A stretch of 64,000 nucleotides of DNA from Helichrysum umbraculigerum (taxonomy: Eukaryota; Streptophyta; Magnoliopsida; Asterales; Asteraceae): NCBI GenBank assembly GCA_949592205.1, contig CATIUR010000003.1, forward strand, positions 160,445,759-160,509,758, in the 5' to 3' direction. Both the position numbers and the translations under genes were made by a program. Positions within the stretch are counted from its first letter, which is position 1; every line of letters starts with the position of its first letter. The notes beneath the pieces were generated by a model, which saw nothing but the letters and a program-made list of their open reading frames with translations, was not told where the DNA came from and made no database searches. Positions 11,735-24,022 of this stretch are shown here, one piece after another.

Positions 11735-14134
11735 ATGTTGGCTGTATTTCAGAAATCAGTAGCAAAAAGCCCCGAGGGTTTACATACCCAACAAGAAGCA
11801 TCTTCACTAAATGCACTCAAAGATGCTTTTCTTGCTACCCATTTTACATCCATCCATCCTTCTGCAGTCACTATCAATCTGGGTCATTCTGGTTTAATCT
11901 CTTACTCCATTGATAAACAAAACCCTCTTTTACCAAGGTATATATATGCCACCTCTTTATTTTTTTTAGCTATTTTTGTATGTTTGATCTGATTATATGA
12001 TTTTAGGAACTTACTTTGACTTGGGATTTAATATTATTTGATTTGGAATCTTTGTGCTAAATGGGAAAAAGTTTAGACCTTTGTGTATAGATGAATCTTG
12101 ATTGGTTTGTTTTACTTTGATCTTGAAGTTGAAGTTGGAATTGGGATCAATCTAATTAGTTTTTTGTTAGATTAAAATCCCTGATCTTGGTGTTTGGAAT
12201 AAGCAAAAGGGTGTTTGGTTGTAATGTGGTGAAATTAGTCATTTGAAAGGTAAGGTTGTGTTTGGTTCGTTGGATGGGAATCAATATGGATATGGATTTG
12301 ATAGTAGGGTGAAATACAAATGGGTATAGCTGTACAAAATTATGTTTGGTTTATAGGAGGGTTAGGGTACTTGAAAAATGGCTAACAAAAGTACAAAATC
12401 CATTAATTTTTTATTTTTTTTGGTATACATTTAAAAAATGGGAATGCCTAACAAAACCCACCCCCTGGGCCTTGGTATGCATTTATTTTCTTTCCTTTTT
12501 CTGAAATTCCAAACCCATCAGTCAAGAACTATTCAATGGGTATCACTATCATTCCATTATTTCCAAACCAATGAAGAATTGGACCAAACCATACCAATTT
12601 ATAATTGGTTTGGTCCTCTGTACCAATAAATTATTGTTTTTCGACTTCAATCTGGTGCGAACAGATGCATACTCCTAGGGAATACCACTGAAATGCTCGA
12701 TCTGAATCACTCATTTGGTCTACCTGTCTCAAAGTAATATGTATCTATAATTACGAGAATGAGTGTTTATTGATTGAACAATTTCATTTTTCTTATTAAG
12801 TACATATTTTTGTTAATATGGTTGCTTACTTGCTTGTTGTTACTTGGTTGTAGATTGTTTGCTGTGGTGGACGACATATTCTGCTTATTTCAAGGTCATG
12901 TGGAGAATGTTGCACCCCTCAAGCAACAATACGGATTAAACAAGACAGCAAATGAAGTGACAATTGTTATCGAGGCATATAGAACTTTAAGGGATAGAGG
13001 TCCCTACCCTGCAGACCAAGTTGTGAGAGACCTCCAAGGGAAATTCGCTTTTATTCTCTATGACAGCACTGCAAAGTCCACTTTCATAGCTGCTGTGAGT
13101 AATTTAAAACCAACTCTTCTGTTCATTAGTTACAAATATCGTACATGTGACTTACAAATCACAATTATTACGATATCTACAATGCAGGATGCTGATGGCA
13201 GTGTACCGTTCTTTTGGGGGACTGATTCAGAAGAAAATTTGGTGCTCTCTGATGATGTTGATACTGTAAAGAAAGGATGTGGGAAATCCTTTGCACCATT
13301 CCCAAAAGGTTTGTATTTTGTGTTTCTAAGATTTTGTGTTTGGTGTGATCAGTTCTAACAAAACCCAAGTCTTATGCTCATTTCACGTATGGTGGAATAA
13401 GTCACATTTTAAAACTACATCCCTACTAAGAACGATGCAAAAAGAAGGTCTGAAGGAAATCCTTCAGTAACCTTAGAGTAGCTTGTAAAATGTTTTGGAT
13501 GGCAACGTACGTTTGACCGGTTGGCATTTAGATCATATAGACTATAGAGAAATGGTATTTGAAATACAACAATATGTTTGGGAATTGGCATACTCCCACT
13601 CTACTTGGATTTAGCAATAGTGGTCAAGTATATATGTTTCCAAGGGGCAAAGGGGTTTGTATTAGAAGTCACAAAATATGGATGTGTCCGGCGGGTGGGG
13701 ATGGTTGATTAACGAGTCAAAACGGGGTTGTCCAATTCTTTTACTACAGTTATGAATATGAATAAATGATTATTGTTCAACCAATAAGATTTTTGTTATT
13801 CTAATTGATCAAGTCAAATGAGTAGGAAGTGTTTTGCATAAAATCCTGCTGGGTGGTTTTCGACCCATTGTACCTGTCGAGAATAAGCATTTTCAGAATC
13901 ATATTATGAATATGTGTCCCCTTACAGTTGTTTTTTGTTTATTAAGGTTGTTTCTTCACAACATCTGGAGGGTTGAGGAGCTTTGAGCATCCTTTCAATG
14001 AATTGAAGCCAGTGCCTAGAGTGGACAGTTCGGGAGAGATGTGTGGGGCGAATTTCAAGGTGGATTCAGAGTCCAAGAAAGAGTCGGGAATGCCCAGAGT
14101 TGGGAGTGCTGCTAACTGGTCCCAACACTACTAA
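11735..14134 (+). CDS. Stem-specific protein TSJT1-like / aluminium-induced protein with YGL and LRDR motifs
   Basis: Four exons: 11735-11937, 12854-13094, 13188-13308 and 13947-14134, all with GT-AG borders, giving 250 residues. This is the normal length for the family. The family-defining motifs are visible: YGL at residues 94-96 and LRDR at 113-116. The fold is a class-II glutamine-amidotransferase-like (DUF3700) domain. Arabidopsis relatives are stress-, aluminium- and sugar-responsive cytosolic or plasma-membrane proteins of unknown enzymatic role. The protein starts MLAVFQKSVA and ends ANWSQHY, as relatives do. The 916-base first intron holds degraded MITE-like sequence (GTGTTTGGTT around 12250 and inverted near 12560). 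The gene converges on DMC1, with 431 bases between the stop codons. Confidence 0.93.
12250..12570. repeat. MITE-like sequence in intron 1 of the TSJT1-type gene
   Basis: GTTGTGTTTGGTTCGTTGG on the left and CCAAACCAATGAAG...GGACCAAACC on the right are loosely inverted and resemble the ends of the 10392-11242 element. The ends are imperfect and no target duplication is visible. Confidence 0.3.
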
Positions 14135-14565
14135 ACTGAATCTAACAAATATGGGGCACAAGGCTATAATCGTACCCAGTTATATAAAAACCATGTTTTA
14201 TTGGTTTCTTCCTAATGTGATACCCTTTCTAGAGCTAAGAGAGAGTGCTATATAACATGAAATAATATGTGTATGGAAACTCTGTTTATTTGCTTATGAT
14301 GGAATATGTGGTGTGTATTTCATCAGTTTTTATAAAATTAAATCGTAGTATGAACATGACATTAATATGCAGGAACAAAGTTTGGCCATCTGGAAATAGC
14401 CATAGCAACTTTATGTTTTTACTTTATCATCAGCATTGATTAATGTAGCATAGTAGAACAGGCAAACTATATATAATATGAGTTCAGTAGTAGACAGCTA
14501 TAAGCAAAATATATAAACAGATCTTTAACTACCAGGCATTCATTAACATAGTTACTGCAGCAACT
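14135..14565. other. Convergent intergenic spacer
   Basis: This should hold the 3' UTRs and poly(A) sites of the two flanking genes. I see no other feature. Confidence 0.6.
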
Positions 14566-17500
14566 TCAGTCCTTTGCATCTGCAATTCCTCCTGATGTTA
14601 TCTGAAATATGTGATTCTTTGGTCAAGAAAAACATATGTATGTGATCATAAAAAGTTAATAACAATTGTGCGTATATATTAATCTGTAAGGATATTGCTT
14701 CCGACTCTGGGAGATTTGGTGCATCAAACACTTTGCAGACACGCTGTTCCCCTTTGCCTTTCCTAAACATCAATCTGACAGTGGCTGCATGAGCAAGAAC
14801 ATGCCCCCCTGCTGGTTTCTTTGGATCTGATATGAATACCCCACCACCTGGATCAGCTATCACTGCAACAAAAATTCACAAATTTTTAAATTTAATGGAA
14901 CAAAGTATACTGTGCACATAAAGCCAATTTGTTTTCAAATTTAGTATTGGTGTAGAACCTTGGTTTGTCATATACACTGCTACATTAAATTCTTCAGCAA
15001 TTTTAGTCAATCGGGAGAGCATCTGAGCCAGCTTTTGCTGCAGATGATAATATAATGCATGAATGATGTTATTTATGGATATGATTAAGAAGATGCTAAA
15101 GAAAATAGTTTTGTTAAAGCAGTTATAAAATAAGTAGTAGAAGGCAAACTTGGCGCTCTGCAAGTTCTCCTCTTCCAGTGAAGTCCACTCGGAACAGAGC
15201 AATGACAGAATCAACAATCTGGAAAATTAGTAGATTTGGAATAAGTATTCATAGATCAGAAGAAAGGAACAAGTTTGATCTGTATGATCTTGGAAATATG
15301 TGGCTCGAGAAAGACACACCAGTAGTCTGAAAGGTTCTTCAGACATTTTTGCTGCCAAGCCAAGCAGCAGGTTGTATTGATGCTCATATGTGTATGCACG
15401 TGCATATATTATCTTCAGCATATGTGAGAGAAGAAGAAATCAGTTACCAGGCAAGATAGCAATATAAATCGAGAAAGAAGTATCATTACATTATCAAGAA
15501 CAGCTCCAGGATCCATGCCAAACCTTTCAGCAATGGGTACAATACGATCAGGTCGGCTGCAAGCACGTTTTGTTAAGGAAATTCAAGCAGATTTTATCCT
15601 ACTTATCTTATTTCTGAGGGCTTAAGATTCTTTGCAAGATGCCAAGTGCAAGTCAAAAGAGATGGAGAACTTAATATTATACAAGAATGATAAAATCAAC
15701 AAGGATACAAAGTTCCCTCAGTATCAATATAAGCAACCTTCCCATTTCCTCCTTTCATGCTAGTAGGAAGCTGCATGGATAAGGCAAGCAATGTTTAAGC
15801 ACTATACAAATCAGCTAATAAGTTCCGGTCATCATAGTTCGAAAATGTAGCGTTTTAGTGATGTATAGGTGCAACAATTTTCAGTAGGAAGGAGAAAACC
15901 ACAAAGAAGCAATGTGTAACAAACACATGTAATCACAACACAAGTAGCCTCAAAATGAGAGAGAACCTGTGTTGAAACGCAGAGAGTATGAGCCAGCTGT
16001 GTCTTGCCAGACCTGGAAAGTAACATTGATGAGGGCACTATAACACAGATATCATGAAGATTCATATAAATCCCGGTATATAATATGCATAATGATCTCA
16101 CCTGAACTCCCCAAAAGCTTCAGTAATTTGTAGAGTTTCAATACCACCTTGCCAAATTCATAAACAATGGTTAATCCTCTACAGCTATTATATTTGCATA
16201 AATGAATCAACTAAGTTAATACATAATATACTATGTCAAAGTCTATTTACACCTCCTAACAATTCATCAAGAGCTTGACTTCCAGTAGTGATGCGGACAA
16301 CAGCTTTCCTCTATTTCACAAAAGCGTAACAGAATATCATGTAAGCTTAACTCAGAACTCAGTTAGCAATTTAGCACAAATCATTAAGCATTATTATGCA
16401 ATTACAAGTCAAACTAATGAGCATCTTACTTTTAGCAGAGCATCACTTCCAGTGATATAGCCAAAATTCTGAATTACAAAAGGAACCAAAACACTTCAAT
16501 AATATAGCATAAGAAGATCAAGTAGAACAGATAGTTCATTACAAACAACAGTCAACAGATCACTAACTAACCACTATCTTCTCAGCAGCTTCACATATTT
16601 TATCAACTTTAGCCTCAGATAATCCTTTTATACCAGTCAAGTTCTACAACATAAAAAGACTCGACTATAAGTTATCAAATAGTAATTAAATATTAATCCA
16701 AAAACATGCACGTTTTAAACAATAATTACCTTCTTCGTGTGCATCATCAAGCCATTACATGTATATATTCCTGCATCTTGCAGTTTCTTAACATCTCCAG
16801 CATTTATTCCATGAGAAGTCACTGAAAATAACATAAACACCAAACACCAAACGGTCTCACACTATACATGAAAATTGCCCTGATTACACTAAACAAATCA
16901 TATTAAATAAACATGTATAGAAATTTATATTATTATTCACAAAATTAACAGAATCATGCATCATTTACATACACATTAATTTAAGTTCGCTTAAGACATG
17001 TAAATCTAATTACTACCAGTTCCGTTCAACAAATTTGATCATAATTATAACAATTCTGATATTTAATTCCGAAATAAACCACAGACATGAACTCATCAAT
17101 TCACATAATAAATAGCAAAATTAAAAACTCATGATCTAATCACTAGGAGTTCAGCTCAACATATTTGAAAGTATAACTAAAACGTAGAATAAATCAATCG
17201 GATATCTGATTATGAAAATAAATTCGTACCGACATGAGCTCTACATTTAGCATAACAAATTAGTAAAAATAAATCTCATAATCTAATCATTACGAGTTCA
17301 GCTCAACAAATTTGAACATAATATCAACGAATCAGATATCTGAGAACGAAATAAAATTCGTACGGACATGAACTCGTCAATTCGCGTAAGGAATAGAAAA
17401 TAGAATAGAACTTATAATCTAATCATTACGAGTTCAGTTCAACGAATTCGAGCACATAATAAACGGTTTAGATACTTAATAACGACTCTGAATTCGTACG

Positions 17501-17807
17501 GACGAGAACTCGTAACGTCACGTAACAAACAGCGTAAATATGAATGATCTTCGAACGACGGAAATTACAGAAAGATTTAGATACAGATATTGTAAGTATA
17601 TGCTTACGCTTATCAATTGCTTCGAATAGATCTTCATCTTCGTCGATTTCTTCACGTTCGACGAGCTGCAATTGGCTCTGTTCTTCGGATCTGCAACACA
17701 AAACGTAAATAGAATAGTTACTAAATCACGTTTAAGTGCAAAATCGTAACCTGAAATCAGATTCAGTCGGTTATTAGAGAATTCGAGGTTTACTTGAAGG
17801 ACTGCAT
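14566..17807 (-). CDS. DMC1: Meiotic recombinase DMC1 (RecA/RAD51 family)
   Basis: Fifteen exons give an unbroken 343-residue protein, against 344 in Arabidopsis. Exons (high to low): 17794-17807, 17608-17690, 16730-16821, 16572-16643, 16430-16468, 16253-16310, 16102-16147, 15967-16012, 15709-15770, 15490-15556, 15320-15412, 15150-15218, 14959-15037, 14696-14862 and 14566-14610. An N-terminal acidic stretch and helix-hairpin-helix region (about residues 20-85) precede the ATPase core. Walker A GEFRSGKT is at 132-139 and Walker B LLIVD at about 223-227. The C-terminus reads GGIADAKD. DMC1 forms filaments on single-stranded DNA and performs inter-homolog strand exchange in meiosis. The first coding exon has only 14 bases. 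All introns are GT-AG except the last, which fits AT-AC (see 14611-14695). The gene looks functional. Confidence 0.96.
14611..14695 (-). other. Candidate U12-type (AT-AC) intron, last intron of DMC1
   Basis: No GT donor fits the end of exon 14. The frame instead stops at GAAGCA and the intron begins ATATCCTTAC, which matches the U12 donor consensus. It ends AATCAC before exon 15. A branch-site-like TTCTTGAC lies 11 bases before the end, in the short window usual for the minor spliceosome. Splicing AT-AC gives the residues EAIFQITSGG, as expected for DMC1. There is no polypyrimidine tract next to the acceptor. The intron is 85 bases long. Confidence 0.8.
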
Positions 17808-17916
17808 TTTCGAATCGAGTGTGAGAGTGGTAGAGTGTTGAAAGTGTGAGTGAGACAGGTACGGAGGGAAACTCTGTTTTGGTTTTGAAATTCTGAAAAC
17901 TGAGAAGGGGATGATG

Positions 17917-17924
17917 TATATATA
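17917..17924 (-). promoter_or_regulatory. TATA-box candidate for DMC1
   Basis: A TATATATA sequence lies about 110 bases upstream of the DMC1 start codon in otherwise mixed sequence. The position is right for a plant core promoter. Not tested. Confidence 0.45.
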
Positions 17925-18179
17925 CACGCCGAATGTAGAGGGTTATAAGCGTAAATATTTGTTACTGTATTATTTTGTGTATTAAAAAAGTAATATAAAA
18001 AAAATTAATGAAAGAAACTATAAGTGTAGCTAATTTTATGTTATAGTTTTGTTGTGTGATTTTGCAAAAACCTTTAACATATACTCCACCACATCAAACT
18101 CAATATTTCAGAAATGTGAGTGATGTATTATGCACAAATAAAAAAGTTCCTAATACTCTGATAGGGTAGGGTTCAAATG

Positions 18180-18930
18180 AGAATATGAATTTGTGTGAGA
18201 ATGAGGGAACCAATGATATCAAGTCATGTGTACAAAGAGAATGTTCCACATGTACAAAACCCATTTATCCCCAACATCAATTATCTCACAAACGACAAAT
18301 CGAAAAATTATGAAAATTGCACCATTAAATTCGTCGTTTTCTCCTCTTCGATTTGCCGTCCCTCAAGACATACTTTCGAAAAGTTTTTTTTTTTTCATTT
18401 TTTTGGTGGGTTTCACATTTACTAACACACGTGTTAAAGTGTTGCGTTTAGGGTTTAGGGTTTGTGGTTTAGGGTTTAGGGTTTGATGTTTGGGGTTTCT
18501 CCCCGAAACCCCAAACCCTAAACCCTAAACGCTTTACAAAACGCTAAACCCTAAATCTTTCTAAACCCTAAACCTTGAACCCCTTCTAAACCCTAAATCC
18601 TTATAAACCCTAAACCATAAACCCTACTAAACCCTAAACCTAACCCTAAACCCTAACCTTAACCACAAATTAAATGTACAACTAATCACTAACACATGTG
18701 TTACTAATTTGTGAAACCCACCAAAAAATGAGGAAAAAAAAGTTGTCAAAAGTATGTCTTGAGGGACGGCAAATCGAAGAGGAGAAAACGCTGAATTTTA
18801 TGGTGCAATTTTCATGATTTTTCGACTTACCGTTTGTGAGATATTTAATTTTTAAAAATGTGGAGGAGAGAGAATAAAGTGACACATGGCAAAAATCTAT
18901 TGGTTCCCTCATTCTCACTCAAAATTATGT
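18180..18930. mobile_element. Fold-back (long inverted repeat) element with telomere-like core
   Basis: The outer arms are inverted copies. GTGAGAATGAGGGAACCAAT on the left (18195-18214) matches the reverse complement of the right end (about 18898-18920). The inner arms share the stretch with AAATCGAAGAGGAGAAAACG and the TGAGGGACGGC block (18290-18430 against 18690-18840). The centre (18440-18665) is telomere-like. No coding capacity. Fold-back or MULE-derived MITE is the likely class; clear target duplications were not found. Confidence 0.7.
18440..18665. repeat. Interstitial telomere-like repeats in inverted orientation
   Basis: TTTAGGG-type units on the left (18448-18497) meet CCCTAAA-type units on the right (18507-18656), separated by a CCCC-containing turn. 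Units on the right are spaced by short AT-rich words (CTTTCT, CTTAT). They are the loop of the fold-back element, so this is unlikely to be a telomere scar. Confidence 0.85.
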
Positions 18931-19881
18931 TTTGTTATATATAAATCATGGTAAATATTTCGTACAGCAAACTTCTTGATAGTTTCGTCCGTTAGTTACT
19001 ATATATGTATATGTATATATGTAAAAATTAAGGGTTAGAAATGAAAAATATCTAACTTTCTTAAGGGGAAGGGATAAATAGTAAATACGGAGTACAACAA
19101 AAAATTTAATTTATACACCAACTTATACTTCATTGTGTTTGTACTGTGAGCTTTAACGATAACGATTGTGCAATTTAATATATGGATTAATTTGTTTTTC
19201 GTATCTATCAACACCCTTTCTACAATGATTAGATAACAGGACAAACTTGTCGTTATGGTGTATGAATGTTATGCGGTTATGCCCATAAATCAACTCTTGT
19301 TTTACAATAAAATATAATATAATTTGGTTATTATCAAAAGAAAGTGGTAAAAATGACAAATCACAACAAATTATAAAGGAAAATGTCATATTTAAATTTA
19401 AAAACATGTTACACCTTACTTTATCTTAGACTGACTTATATAATTTTACTATCTGTTATACTCAACTTGAATCAATTTTCGTAAATAATTTCAACAAAGT
19501 TTGCTGTTATCTTATGTATCTTATCCTCATATCCAAATTTTATTAGCATATATTGGAAAAAAAAGCTTTATACTCCGTAATAGAATAGTTTCATTATTTC
19601 TTGACAATAATTAGTAGTCGGAAATATGAACTGCCTTCGATTCCAGTTCCCATGTCGATCTGGTTACGGTTATGAAAATACTGGTTTGATTTATGCTGCA
19701 CAGATAACACTCCATAAAGCACTCTTGGCAATTGGCATTCAGGAACTTTGTAGCTCTACTTATAATATCCACAAAAGAGAAGAATAAACGGCTAGATGGC
19801 CTTTACAATAACACATATTTATTATGAAATATTTTAGAAAATTGCTAAAAAAATTTGTACATATAAAATCTATCTGAAGGC
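18931..19881. other. AT-rich intergenic region with no supported gene
   Basis: Only short overlapping frames without recognisable residues. It lies downstream of the minus-strand gene ending at 19882 and upstream of DMC1. Confidence 0.6.
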
Positions 19882-21528
19882 TCACAAAAACTTCTCTGCT
19901 GTATCAAGATTGTTTAAGATTTCTGACTTCACTTGTTCTGGAAGTGGAGCAGATGGACCTGCCTTTGAGTAGAAGCCGGCCAGAGTTCTAATTGCCTTTT
20001 CAATTACAACATATGATTCCTGCAGTTCAAAAGATGGCATAAAAAACCTTTCATGAATACTGTTTGATTTAACAGATTTTACACATTAATTTCCTTAGTA
20101 AACTGATACCAAAATGTTACAAGTTGGCCTAACGTGTGCGTACACATTCAAAATTTGCCACATCTGACCATATCTTTTGTTTATAAAGATGCACAAAAGG
20201 CAAAAAGGTAGAGGGGTTCATTTCATCAAGAGTCCTTGGCTTTGCTGGTGTGCCTGTATGACACTTGAGGGTGGGAAGTTATCACACCCAAGCTTGTGTG
20301 TTTTCCCAGAGGTAGAAATTTTGACCCATTTACTTGTGAATGGGGGAGTTATGTTTAATCTCAAATGGATTTTACGGGTCATATGAGTCAAAAGTTACCC
20401 AAATTGTATTTTGAATGCTTGCAGCCTCCTACATCATTCAATATACTATTTCAGTTAAATATAATTTTTGTAAACATATTTTAATGCATCATATATAAAT
20501 AATGATAATTGAAAAAAAGAATTTGTTTACTGGTCAACCCAACCCAACCCAACATGTTCAGATTCGTACTAAAAAGTTACAAGTGATGACCCATTACCCA
20601 GCCTGCCCGACTCATTCATTTTTAGTATTACAAACCTGACTCTTCCTCACTTCCTGTAGAGTTGCCATTACGAACCATTTTACATATAAATGGGCAGATT
20701 CGGGTTATATTTTACCTTTAGCAGGTCACAGGTAAGTCAAAAAGGTCAGCTAAAACTGGAACAGTTCAAATGGGTTAAACACAAGAAATGGATCAGTAGT
20801 CAAGTAACGTGTAATTTGAAGCATTAAACCTTTATGACAAAATTTGAACAGCAATATCTACAACCTTGATACAGAGGCCAAAGGTGTGTTGGTTAGATTA
20901 TCATGAAATAACAACTTATAAAGAACGTATAAACTTTGGACAAAAAGTGTTCTGCATGACCCATAGCAAAACAGATGACCTGTTATCTTCTACCCACCTG
21001 CCCGGCCCATTTTGGCCCCTCAACCTTCCAGAGACAAAAGTATAAAAAAGTTACCTCATTGATTACCGCCTGTTGTCCCCTCCAATTGCCTAGATAATCT
21101 CGTATGGATGCCTTAGCAGAATCTGCAACCCGTCTAAATTTAGCCATATCATTTGGGTCTTCCTTTAGTGACTCACGCAAAGTTTTCACCACCTCTCTTG
21201 CTGAATTCAAGTAAGCCTTCGGCAACACTTTACCGGATTTTGTTTTCTCATTAGGATCAAACAATGACTTCACGGCCCCAACTAAACTTTCGTCTTTCTC
21301 CTCTTGTTCATCTAGGGCCCCTGCTATTAGTGGTGGAAATACACAGTTGTTAAATGCTATAACTGAAACTAACGAGACACCACCACTTGCTAACACATTG
21401 CGCCTGCTAGGCTGTCTCTCTTGATGGACGACATTATTCCACTTGGGCTCTGGCTTATCTGGTGAGATTTTATTGATTGAATTGAAAATGCGAGACGGGT
21501 GGATCTTCAACGAAAGGAATGATGTCAT
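19882..21528 (-). CDS. Photosystem II assembly/D1-processing protein PSB27-H2 (LPA19)-like, chloroplast lumen
   Basis: Two exons, 21055-21528 and 19882-20019, encode 203 residues. The start is the ATG at 21528 (MTSFLSLKIH); the frame upstream has no ATG. A chloroplast transit region is followed by a twin-arginine signal (SRRNVLASGGVSL, Arg 42-43) and a hydrophobic stretch, indicating thylakoid-lumen delivery by the Tat path. The mature part has the Psb27 four-helix fold signature (YLGNWRGQ, then FYSKAGPSAPLPEQVKSEIL and a C-terminal AEKFL). In Arabidopsis this paralog helps C-terminal processing of the D1 precursor during photosystem II assembly. The 1035-base intron contains GGGTCAA-type repeat debris. 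A strong donor (CAG|GTATGT at 21964/21963) upstream suggests a 5' UTR intron. Paralog choice (H2 over H1) rests on overall resemblance. Confidence 0.9.
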
Positions 21529-22635
21529 TCTGTGTCCCAAAATTGTATGCACTTAGCTCGTTCTATGTTGAATGCATTTTACATAGCATAACCTGTGCTA
21601 CCATGTAAGCATGCCATTTACCTTTAGCACAAGAATCATTTACATCTACTCTAATTTAAAGCAGTTCATAAGTCATAAGCAAAAGAATAAGTTCAGAAGA
21701 CACCCCTAAACTAAAAAACTTAGGCTAAAAATGTAATAGGTTAAAACTTAAAAGTTGCACATAGAGTACAAGCATGTTAAATCCTTAGTTTGTAAATGGT
21801 GTGCACATTGCATAAGAAAAACGAACTACGTATACATGTGGGACAGTTGATACTCACTAAATGGGCTTAATCCGAGCATATCATGATGATTGCAGTAATT
21901 AGAATTGATTAGGGAAGAAGCATAATAATAATAATGGTTGAGTAGAATTGTGATAATACATACCTGCGAGGGGGAATTCGATATTTGAGTGAAGATGAGA
22001 GAGGATAAGAAATAGCAGATGATGCAGTGACAACACAACATGACCCGATATCGAGCACTTTTGGGTCTTAAGAGTAAAGTAATAGTCAACTATAAAAGTC
22101 AATAGGTATAGTCAATGCCGGTCAAGTTAGATAAGACCATGGAACTATAGATTGCATATGACTCCCTTCTTCTCGCAGTTATAACCGCTTTTAATTACTG
22201 AAAACTCATTCACTTTTTCATAAAAAATTTTTAAAAAAACTAGAAAATTAAAAAATGTGTTCAAATCAAAATTTATGTTTTCCTTTTTATAACTAAAAAA
22301 GTTGAAAACTACTTTTCATAGTTCTCTAAGTTTTCATCTCTTTTTTTTCGTGGAAATTGAAAACTTCACCCATCACAAATTGAACGCATTTTCCAAATTT
22401 TCCTTGCTTTTCCGGAGAAGTAAAACGCTTCTCACTCCCAAGAAAAATAGAAAATGAAAAATGGGGAACTTTTTCCGTAACCAAACGCACTCTATATGTT
22501 TCCATTTTAGAAAGTTCCAAAATTTAATCGGTGAAACAGTGTAATAAGGATTGTATATTTTTTAATCTACGTATTCTTTTTTTTTTTTTTTTTTTCCGTA
22601 GATAATTATTTTGGGATGTGAGGAGTACTATTTAA
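21529..22635 (-). promoter_or_regulatory. 5' UTR/promoter region of the PSB27-type gene plus repeat debris
   Basis: A consensus splice donor in minus sense (CAG|GTATGT at 21964/21963), with an acceptor likely just before the ATG at 21528 (ACAG|A), suggests a 5' UTR intron of about 430 bases. A 26-codon open stretch before that donor is out of frame with the main ORF. From 22140 to 22560 there is AT-rich sequence with an AACCAAACGCACTC end typical of MITEs. A poly-T run lies at 22576-22595. Confidence 0.4.
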
Positions 22636-23952
22636 TCTCTTATCTCCTATTATAACTAAGATAGGAGACTGCTAATTATTTATCAAAATAAAAACCCTGC
22701 CAACTCAGCTTTTGCCATGTGTAATGAATATATACTAATAATTTCACATATGTTACGGCCACGTCATTCAAATAAAAAAAAATAGGTAATACTTTGTGGA
22801 CTTACTGATTTATCATATCTCCACTTTATAAAAGTGGAGAATTAAATCCCATTCATTAGCACACTCTCAATTAATTTGGCATCATCCCGATTCATGAATG
22901 GCTCACTCAAATTAAAAACAATAAACAATCATCGGGTGAACCCAATTCTTAATGTTTCATGGTTATTTACTTCCTAAAAATTGTTCACAGTTAATAAATA
23001 CAAATATGGTTACGACTTACGATCTCAATGCGATTTCCCAATCTCGAATACAACTACTGCATTTTTTTTTCCTCCTATATATCCGAATAACTAATACAAA
23101 CTATTGTACACACGCATCCAATTTTGCAAGCAATCATAACTTCAAGAAGTCGGTATGTATTTCCATCAACCAATTTTTGTGTTATACTTTCTTAATTTAT
23201 ATTTTTTAATCTTTTGATGTTCTATTGAAAAATCATGTTTTTGTTAATCTTCTTTGATTTATGATTTGTGTTTGGAACTTTACATAAACTATGCATCCCA
23301 GGTGTTTGATGTAATGTCAATTTGAAATCTCCATTTCTTACTCTATGATCGATATGAAACATTAGTCGTATCGACAATAATTTATTCGTTTACGTGTTAT
23401 TTTATCACACTTGTTTATTTATTTTTTTTCAATTTATTTATTCGTTTGCGTTTTATTTTATCACACTTGTTTATTTATTTTTTTTAAAATTATATGTTTT
23501 TACTGAACCATAAGGTTTTAAAGGCTTTGTTAATTTAGTTGAATAAGTTGTTCCCTTTGCAAAACTTCCATGTGCTTGTCGTTTTTTACCCAGTTTGCTA
23601 TAATGACATTTGTAAAACATCGATTCCTACTCCTCTTTTCGCAAATTGACTATGCATTCGTACTACTGTTGTTTGCCTTATAGAACCATATGTTTCACTG
23701 TATGAAAGTTCAACCAAATTGCTGCCTCATACATAACTCACATATGTTTTGATATAATTCAGTTTGTTATAAATAAACACATACATATAAACATTACATC
23801 TTAAACTATAAACATAAATATAAGCAAATTGTATAGCCAAATACATAACAAAACCGTATATAATAAATTTTGTCATTCAGACTTACCGGATACATACTAA
23901 GTTGTTAAACTAAACAATAAACTAGTCGTGCATCGCACGGGTCCAACACTAG
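22636..23952 (+). mobile_element. Candidate non-autonomous Helitron
   Basis: The right end has CTAG (23949-23952) followed by T. It is preceded 10 bases upstream by a hairpin with arms CGTGC and GCACG and a 3-base loop (23927-23939). The left end starts TCTCTTATCTCC after A. A 5' TC, a 3' hairpin followed by CTRR, and insertion between A and T are Helitron hallmarks. No Rep/helicase frame is present. The left border is less certain than the right. Confidence 0.5.
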
Positions 23953-24017
23953 TTTAATTCTATTTTGAGAGGCAAGTATCACACAGTTTCAGATTTTAAT
24001 TCGAATTTTAACTCACA

Positions 24018-24022
24018 CTATT
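24018..24022. repeat. Target-site duplication CTATT, left side of element B
   Basis: The same five bases follow the 3' LTR at 34397-34401. Confidence 0.95.

Noticed and set aside
14552..14863. 103-codon ORF as an independent small gene
   Set aside because: It is exon 14 of DMC1 read through the intron. The correct end uses exon 15.
18440..18665. Telomere fusion or chromosome-end scar
   Set aside because: The repeats are bounded by matching inverted arms, which fits a fold-back element better.
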